A stretch of 64,000 nucleotides of DNA from Tilletia caries (Eukaryota > Basidiomycota > Exobasidiomycetes > Tilletiales > Tilletiaceae): contig JALUTQ010000038.1 of NCBI GenBank assembly GCA_032718865.1, forward strand, positions 1,364,001 through 1,428,000, read 5' to 3'. Position 1 is the first letter of the stretch. Each line of letters starts with the position of its first letter. The notes below the pieces were generated by a model. It searched no databases. It was not told where the DNA came from and saw only the letters and a list, made by a program, of their open reading frames with translations. A program made the translations under genes and the position numbers. This document shows positions 58,560 to 64,000 of the stretch, piece after piece.

Positions 58560-58892
58560 CGATCAAGTTGAGCCCAGCGAGCGCGTCTGTGTGGGAAGAG
58601 AGAGAGAGCGAGCGAGCGAGTGAGGGACGCGTGCGGACTGCGGACTGCGAAGGTGGTGGTGGTACACGCGCACTCGAGAAGATCAGCCAGGCGGGTACAG
58701 AGGATGGGGAGTCTTGTGCTGAGTCTGGGTCTCGCTACGAGAGTCTGAGTCTGAGTCTGAGTCTGGACGCTGTCCGTGTCACGTGCGCTGCAGCCAGGGC
58801 GCGCGTGCTCCTCCTCATAAAAAGCAGCGGAAGTGTTGTTCTCGATCACCACTCGCTCCCATCACACACACACACGCGTCAAGGTCAACACG
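58560..58892. promoter_or_regulatory. Shared divergent promoter of NUP98-96 and RCC1
   Basis: 333 bp separate the two start codons. Contains GAGCGAGC-type and GAGTCTGAGTCT repeats and CATAAAA near 58815, a possible TATA-like element for RCC1. Regulation is inferred from position only. Confidence 0.55.
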
Positions 58893-61295
58893 ATGCCGAC
58901 TCGCTCGTCTGCTGCTGCTGCTGCCTCGACTTCCACGCGCGCGCCACGCAGGAGTGCACCCGCGCCCGCTCCAGCGAAGGCAGCGTCGGCCACCAAGCGC
59001 AAGCGCGCCTCCACGCCCACAAACGAGGTCCCAGCGCAGCCAGCCACAGCAGCCACAGCACACGCAGACCCAGACCCAACCACAACCACAACCGCAGAGG
59101 AGCGCAAGGCAGCACCCAAGTCAGCGCCCGTCTCGCGAGGACGAAAGAAGCGCGCGTCAAGCGTCGAGCCGAGTCCCTCATCAGCTCACCCAGAGGACGA
59201 AAGCTTGCCAGCCATCAAGCGCGCGCGTCGCGACTCCATCGTCTCCGAGGCAGGCTCACTCGCGTCCAATGCCACCACAGCCTCCGTGCGGGGCCGTCGA
59301 CCCAAGGGCTTCGTCCTCCCGCACCAACCCCGACTCGGAATGAACCCACTCCCTCGCGCACTGCCCCTCCTCCCCTCCGACGCGCTCAATACAAAGAGCG
59401 CAGGCCGTCTCAGCACGGCCGCACTTGCTTTCTCCGACACGACTGAAAAGCTCCTTTCCACCTCCACCTCAAACGCGAACGGGGACGCCACCTCAAATCA
59501 TCTCCCGCGTCACCTCCTCGTCTGGGGATCCGCCGACAGTGGCCAGCTCGGTCTCGGTCCCGATGTAACTGACGAGATTGCTCGTCCCAAAATTCACCAG
59601 CCTTTGGCCGACGCCATCGCTGCCGGCGACAGCTGGTCCAAAAATGGCATCGAAACTGCCGTCGCAGGTGGCATGCACACCCTTGCCATCGACACCGCGG
59701 GTGTGGTACGTCCCTCCTTCCCTCGCTCTTCCATTACATGCACACCTTCTGAACCAGCACTCACATCCCCTTCCCTCCATCTATTAGCTCTGGTCATGGG
59801 GCGTCAACGACAACGCTGCCCTGGGTCGTCAGTGCGGACGCGACCCTGACATTCCCGTCGATGTCGCTGAGTCCACACCCGCACGCATCGAAGGCCTCAG
59901 TCCAGATGGCCACGGCATCAATCCCAAGACAGGTAAAGAGGGCGCCGTCACCACCTTCCGCGCCACACGCATCGCAGCCACAGACTGCGCTTCCGTCACC
60001 ATCTCAGATGTCGGAGAGCTTCGTTGCTGGGGCAGCTTTAGAGTACGTTCCTCATTGTTCTCGACATTCTCCCGCAGTCTGGTATCCACCATCCTGACAT
60101 CTTTCCCACTTCAACAGTCCAACGAGGGTCTCCTCGGCTTCGAGTCTCAAGAAGGCGCGTCCAAGATGCAGTACATGCCCGTAGCTATACCCGCCCTCAG
60201 CCGACACACCTTCTCTGCCATCGCGTCCGGCGAGAACCACTTCCTCGCTCTCACCACCGAGGGCATCATCTTCGCCTGGGGCAACGGCGAGCAAGCCCAA
60301 CTTGGCCGCAAGGTCCTGGCGCGAAGGAAGCTCAATGCTCTTACCCCAGAGAAAGTCGGAGTCAAGGTCAGTCCCAACCCTATTCCCTTTTTCAGTGTTC
60401 AGTCATTGACAATCATCTCCGCTTGCGGGGCTTCCAGAAAGTACGCCTGATCGGAAGCGGCGCGTATCACTCCTTTGCTGTCGATAGCTCAGAAGTCGTC
60501 TGGGTCTGGGGCCTCAACATGCGCCATCAGACCGGCCTCAACCTACCCCAAGGAGACCTGATCGAGACACCAATGATGATCCCCTCCCTCTCCCGTCCAC
60601 ACAAAGACTGCAAGCTCCCCAAGGGCGTCACCATCGTCCAGATCACCGCTGGCTCGGCCCACTCGCTCTTCCTCCTCAGCAATGGCGAAGTATGGGCCTG
60701 TGGCCGCAGTGACGGCGGCGAGATCGGACTTGCGGACGACCACGAGGTCATGAAGGACATCCAGGCCAAGAAGGACGAGTGGAAGGCGGAGCGCTCGAAG
60801 GAGCTCGAGAAGGAGATGGAGGAGTGGAAGACGCGGATGGCGGAGCAGAAGGCGGAGGCTGCTGCCGCCAATGGGAACAACCCCAACGGGGACGCAGGCA
60901 CCGGCTTCACCTTTGGCGCGGGAGCCGTGGCCAGCGTGGACGACTTGCCCCCGGTGATGGGCGCCCCGCCGGACGAGTACGTAGGCATCCCCACCAGAGT
61001 CCCCTTCCCCTCCGAAGAAGGCGTCGCCGGCCCGACGGAGATCGTGCAGATCTCATGCGGGAGCCGGTTCAGCATGGCCGTCTCGTCCACGGGGAAGCTG
61101 TACGCCTGGGGCACGGGCCCTTCGTGTGAGTTGGGTTTGGGGCCGGAGGAGGATATGGTGGTTGTGCCTACGGTTGTGCGGAGTGTGGAGTTTAAGAAGA
61201 AGGGGTGGGTGCCTGTTGCTGTTAGTGCGGGTGGACAGCACTGTGTTGCGCTTGCTGTGAACCCTGGTGGGGATGCTGCTGCTGCGGCGTCGTAA
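58893..61295 (+). CDS. RCC1: RCC1-type Ran guanine-nucleotide exchange factor
   Basis: Four exons keep frame: 58893-59705, 59788-60042, 60118-60366, 60438-61295 (724 aa). The N-terminal 170 residues are basic and Ala/Pro-rich with bipartite nuclear signals (ATKRKRAS, SRGRKKRAS, AIKRARRDS). RCC1 blades follow: LLVWGSADSGQLGLG, LWSWGVNDNAALGRQ, LRCWGSFR, IIFAWGNGEQAQLGR, VWVWGLNMRHQTG, VWACGRSDGGEIGL, LYAWGTGPSCELGLG, with the SxH/GMH signature steps (AGGMHTLAI, SGAYHSFAV, AGSAHSLFL). A charged helical insertion (KDEWKAERSKELEKEMEEWK) interrupts the late blades. The protein loads GTP on Ran at chromatin and so drives nuclear transport. Length exceeds yeast Prp20 (482 aa) because of the tail and insertion. 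Confidence 0.93.
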
Positions 61296-61788
61296 AAGGA
61301 GGGCAGGGGTCTTTTTCTCTCTATACAGGGCCCGCCTTCCAAGCTTCTTCTCCCGGAACGCTTCCTCTTGTCTTTTCACTCCTTTTGTTCTCTCACTCTG
61401 GCTCTCTCACTCTCTCTTCGCATAACCTGACGTTTTGTCTCAATCCAACTCACCTTCAGTCTGTTGATAAAGCAACATCCCCGCGAAGCCGTGCTGGTTG
61501 ACCGTTGTATCATCACCACCTGAGGACAGCCCGTTCACTGCAGCCGTCGAGGCACGGAAGAAAAGTGAATATGAGCAGCCGCGTCTCCTCGAAGATAGAA
61601 GTCGAGCAGCATTCTTTTTTACGTTCTTGATTACAGATGGAAGCCGTGGTGATATAGTCGATATTAGTAGTATCTTGCTGCACGCATGCAATTGGTGGAT
61701 TATATCGATGCTGGATAGAGGCCGATTTTCTGTGCAAACGGGGGCAGGGGTGCCGTGCCGTTCAGTGGATTCTTTCTTTTTTTGTTCT
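61296..61788. other. Convergent 3' region between RCC1 and the aldo/keto reductase
   Basis: About 490 bp; no gene seen. Both genes end into it. Confidence 0.5.
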
Positions 61789-63034
61789 TCACGGCTCATC
61801 TTGACTGAGCACTTGTGTTTCCACCCATCCGTGTTTGCCCCGGTCCAGGGCGTCCAAGGCGGCCATGTCGTTTTCGTCCAGGTGGGCCGAGGACGCTAGG
61901 CTGGCGAGATTCTCGCGCTGTCGTTCCAAGCTTGCGCTCTTGGGGATGGGTATGAGGCCGGACTGGATGGACCATCGGAGGAGAACCTGTGCCTTTGTGA
62001 GATGTTTTCTGGCTGCGATCCTTGCGACGGTTGGGTCGGCTTTGTATTGGTTTCGTGCCAAGGGACAGTAGGCCTGGAGCACGAATGGATGGAAGTTAGG
62101 TTGATTCCAGCTCGAAAGGAGGGCTAGATACGATGCTTACCTGCATGATGATACCCTTCTTCTCGCAGTGCTGGCGGAGCTCCCTCTGCTGGAACCAAGG
62201 ATGTACCTCGCACTGGTTCACCACCGGCTTGACATCCTTGGCCTCTTCGGACTCCCAGAGCTCGTCGATGTGGTGCTTGCCGAAGTTGGATACGCCGAGG
62301 TAGCGGATCTTGCCTTCCTTGACAAAGTCGACGAGGGTGGCCCACGATGCGAGACGGAAGTCCTTTCCGCCGTCGGGGGCATGTACTAGCATGAGGTCGA
62401 TGTATTCGACGTTGAAGCGGGTTAAGGAGTCTTCGACCGCGTACCGGGTGTTTACGCCCCCTCCGAGATCGTTGGTAAAGAGCTGCAAGAGAGACGGGAC
62501 GACGGGGTCAGCCAGCGACTGGACCTGAGCGAGAGAGAAGGCCCATTTGATGTACCGACCTTGTCGATCAAGAAGATTTCCTCGCGCTTGAGCTTGCTCG
62601 CCCTGATTGCGCTCCCGACTTCGTCAGCGTTTCGATCTGAGCGCAGAGAGACCGTCAGTGTCCATCTCTCCCCTTTGTGTTATGAGTGCTGAATGCTGAA
62701 TGCTCACAGTATCTGGCCGTCTGTGGGATGGGGGGAAGAGGGGCTACGGACTCAGTACATAATTGATGGCCTACCTATAGCGATTACTGTAAACTGGGCC
62801 CAGACTCACATCGACGAGGCGGTATCCGGCGTCTGCGATGGCGGCCTGTACGGCATTCTGAGCGGTGCTGCCGACCATCTCCCAGGAGCCGAGTCCGAAG
62901 CGGGGCATGGTGGCGAGCGGGGTGCCGTCGGCGGCAGTGCCAGCGGCGGGCAGCGCAATGGTCGAGGCCGCATCGAAGCCCTGGGCGCACGCGGGCGCAA
63001 ACGGCGAGATGTACGAGTACGCGGGCCCGACCAT
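61789..63034 (-). CDS. Aldo/keto reductase
   Basis: Five exons on the minus strand: 63034-62810, 62720-62708, 62636-62560, 62482-62141, 62073-61789 (313 aa). Exon 2 is a 13-nt microexon; splicing it in builds RLVDTARYYRNADEVGSAIR, which carries the catalytic Asp and Tyr of the family. Other family features: PRFGLGSWEM near the start, LMLVHAP (with the catalytic His), GKIRYLGVSNFGKHHIDEL, VVNQCEVHPWFQQ, AYCPLARN and LIPIPKSASLERQRENLA for cofactor binding. The catalytic Lys would lie in EEIFLIDK, where most family members have TSK. These NADPH-dependent enzymes reduce carbonyls; the substrate is unknown. The N-terminal 45 residues before PRFGLG are longer than usual. It is divergent from the Kelch gene. 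Confidence 0.88.
62708..62720 (-). other. 13-nt microexon of the aldo/keto reductase
   Basis: ACGGCCAGATACT on the minus strand, preceded by CCCACAG and followed by GTGAGC. It supplies T-A-R-Y and the first base of the next tyrosine codon. Confidence 0.85.
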
Positions 63035-63288
63035 CGTCACACGCGACCTGACAAGCGCGGGAAGGCGGGGCGGGGCGGGGCGGGGCGGGGACTGGGGGAG
63101 AGCGGGAGAGCGGCGGGATGGATGGCGGCGCGCTGAGCAAGCGAGCAAGCGAGCAAGCGAGGAAGCAAGGCAGGCAGGAGCACGATGAGGTCGACGTCCA
63201 TCGGGCCAGCGTCCGCATCCAGCTCTTCCCTTTTTTCATCCTTCCTTCCTTTCTTCCTTTGTTCTCAAGCACACAGAGACACGCTGCG
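63035..63288. promoter_or_regulatory. Divergent promoter with a G-tract array
   Basis: 254 bp between two divergent start codons. Five GGGG tracts separated by single C occupy 63067-63090, followed by another G5 run and by GCGAGCAA repeats (63136-63165). Confidence 0.5.
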
Positions 63289-63962
63289 ATGGGCAAGAAG
63301 GGCAAAGGCGGCAACTCGGCGGAGAAGGCGCGCGCAAAGGCAGCCAAGAAGGCCAAGCAGGAGAACAGCGCAAACAAGAAGGCGGCCAAGTCGCAGACAA
63401 AGCGCGACAACCAGCTGCTCAACACGGCGAAGACGGGAAAGGGAAGCGGCAAGGCCGGCGGCAAGAGCGGCAACGGCAGCGGCAAGAAGCACGTCGACGA
63501 CGAGCACGGCCTCGACGCCCTCCTCGAGCAGTTCCGCCAGTCCTGGGCCGCCGAACACGCCGTGTCCGAGGAGAAGCTCTCCGGCCCGCCCTCCCGCAGA
63601 GCCAATGCCACCTTCACCGCATGTCCGAACGGAAACGACCTCTGGCTCGTCGGCGGAGAGTACTTCGACGGCGACCGCGCAAACTTCTATGCCGGTGAGT
63701 CCGCCTCCGAACTGTGACGCGTGACGGATGTATGCGCCGGCCCGGCCCGTCGCGGGCTGACTGACTGTATGCGCTGTCTCTTCTGTCCAGATGTGTACCG
63801 GTACGCTCCGGACAAGAACGAATGGCGCTCGTACTCGTCTCCCAACCAGCCAGGTCCACGCTCGGCCCACCAGGTCGTCGCCACCCCTCAGGCTGGCGGT
63901 CTGCTCTGGCTCTTCGGTGGAGAGTTCGCCAGTCCCCGTATGACCTCCTTCCATCACTACCG
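63289..63962 (+). CDS. Kelch-repeat protein, KLHDC4/Kel3-like (partial)
   Basis: Exon 1 is 63289-63694 and exon 2 is 63791-63962; a GTACGT donor follows and the gene runs off the right edge. The N-terminus is a lysine-rich tail (MGKKGKGGNSAEKARAKAAK) followed by GLDALLEQFRQSWAAEHAV. Kelch motifs start with PSRRANATFTACPNGNDLWL, VGGEYFDGDRANFYADVYRY, EWRSYSSPNQPGPRSAHQVV and LLWLFGGEFASPR. This N-terminal tail plus the GGEYFDG and GGEFASP signatures is characteristic of the KLHDC4/yeast Kel3 family, cytoplasmic proteins of poorly known function. At least two blades are visible; the remainder lies outside the window. Confidence 0.88.
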
Positions 63963-64000
63963 GTACGTATGCGCGTCCTTTCCTTCTCACTCCCAGTCAA

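Noticed and set aside
54182..58852. A 1,556-aa minus-strand ORF starting upstream of NUP98
   Set aside because: The frame is open by chance into the promoter and across three introns; splicing from MFGGGGATGG at 58559 gives a clean FG-repeat N-terminus in phase with every later exon.

Overview
This is nuclear DNA of a fungus. Genes are interrupted by short introns (about 65-140 nt) with GTNNGT donors and YAG acceptors, and the gene set is eukaryotic: TATA-binding protein, a NUP98-NUP96 precursor, RCC1, NOSIP, a SYLF-SH3 protein and an intron-bearing tRNA-Pro. The compact layout, moderately high GC and transposon types fit a basidiomycete, perhaps Ustilaginomycotina. The species is not established.

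Layout. 1-392 is the start of a folate-biosynthesis gene running off the left edge. 393-20,736 is gene-poor and built of mobile DNA: a 710-bp hAT-like MITE with an 8-bp target duplication, three head-to-tail copies of a 4.8-kb Crypton (tyrosine-recombinase transposon), a 596-bp MULE-like MITE with a 10-bp target duplication, and a 1.1-kb inverted-repeat element. 20,737-22,711 is a four-exon APC-family permease. 22,936-28,219 is a 5.3-kb Mutator-like element with TIRs, a target duplication and a frame-broken transposase (DDE core plus SWIM zinc finger). From 28,381 to 42,517 lie ordinary genes: a SYLF-SH3 protein, NOSIP, a serine-rich membrane protein, a complex I subunit, tRNA-Pro(AGG) beside an adenylation-domain pseudogene, and TBP. 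43,175-46,226 holds a non-LTR retrotransposon with reverse transcriptase and restriction-like endonuclease. 46,227-51,427 is gene-poor, with a possible small secreted protein and a 416-bp tandem duplication. 51,428-64,000 is gene-dense: NUP98-96, RCC1, an aldo/keto reductase with a 13-nt microexon, and the start of a Kelch protein.

The most notable system is the Crypton array. All four boundaries share only the pentamer TCCTT, which is what serial integration of circular intermediates at one crossover core would leave. Each copy encodes the same multi-exon protein: tyrosine recombinase (R, K, HxxR, Y), an Ndc10-II-like region, a Q-rich linker and a GCR1_C domain. Every copy is broken at different, mostly homopolymer, positions, so real decay and assembly error cannot be separated from the sequence alone.

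NUP98-96 and RCC1, both of the nuclear pore/Ran transport system, start head to head 333 bp apart. Exon boundaries were read by eye from splice consensus and frame continuity; those I call firm keep frame through the whole gene.
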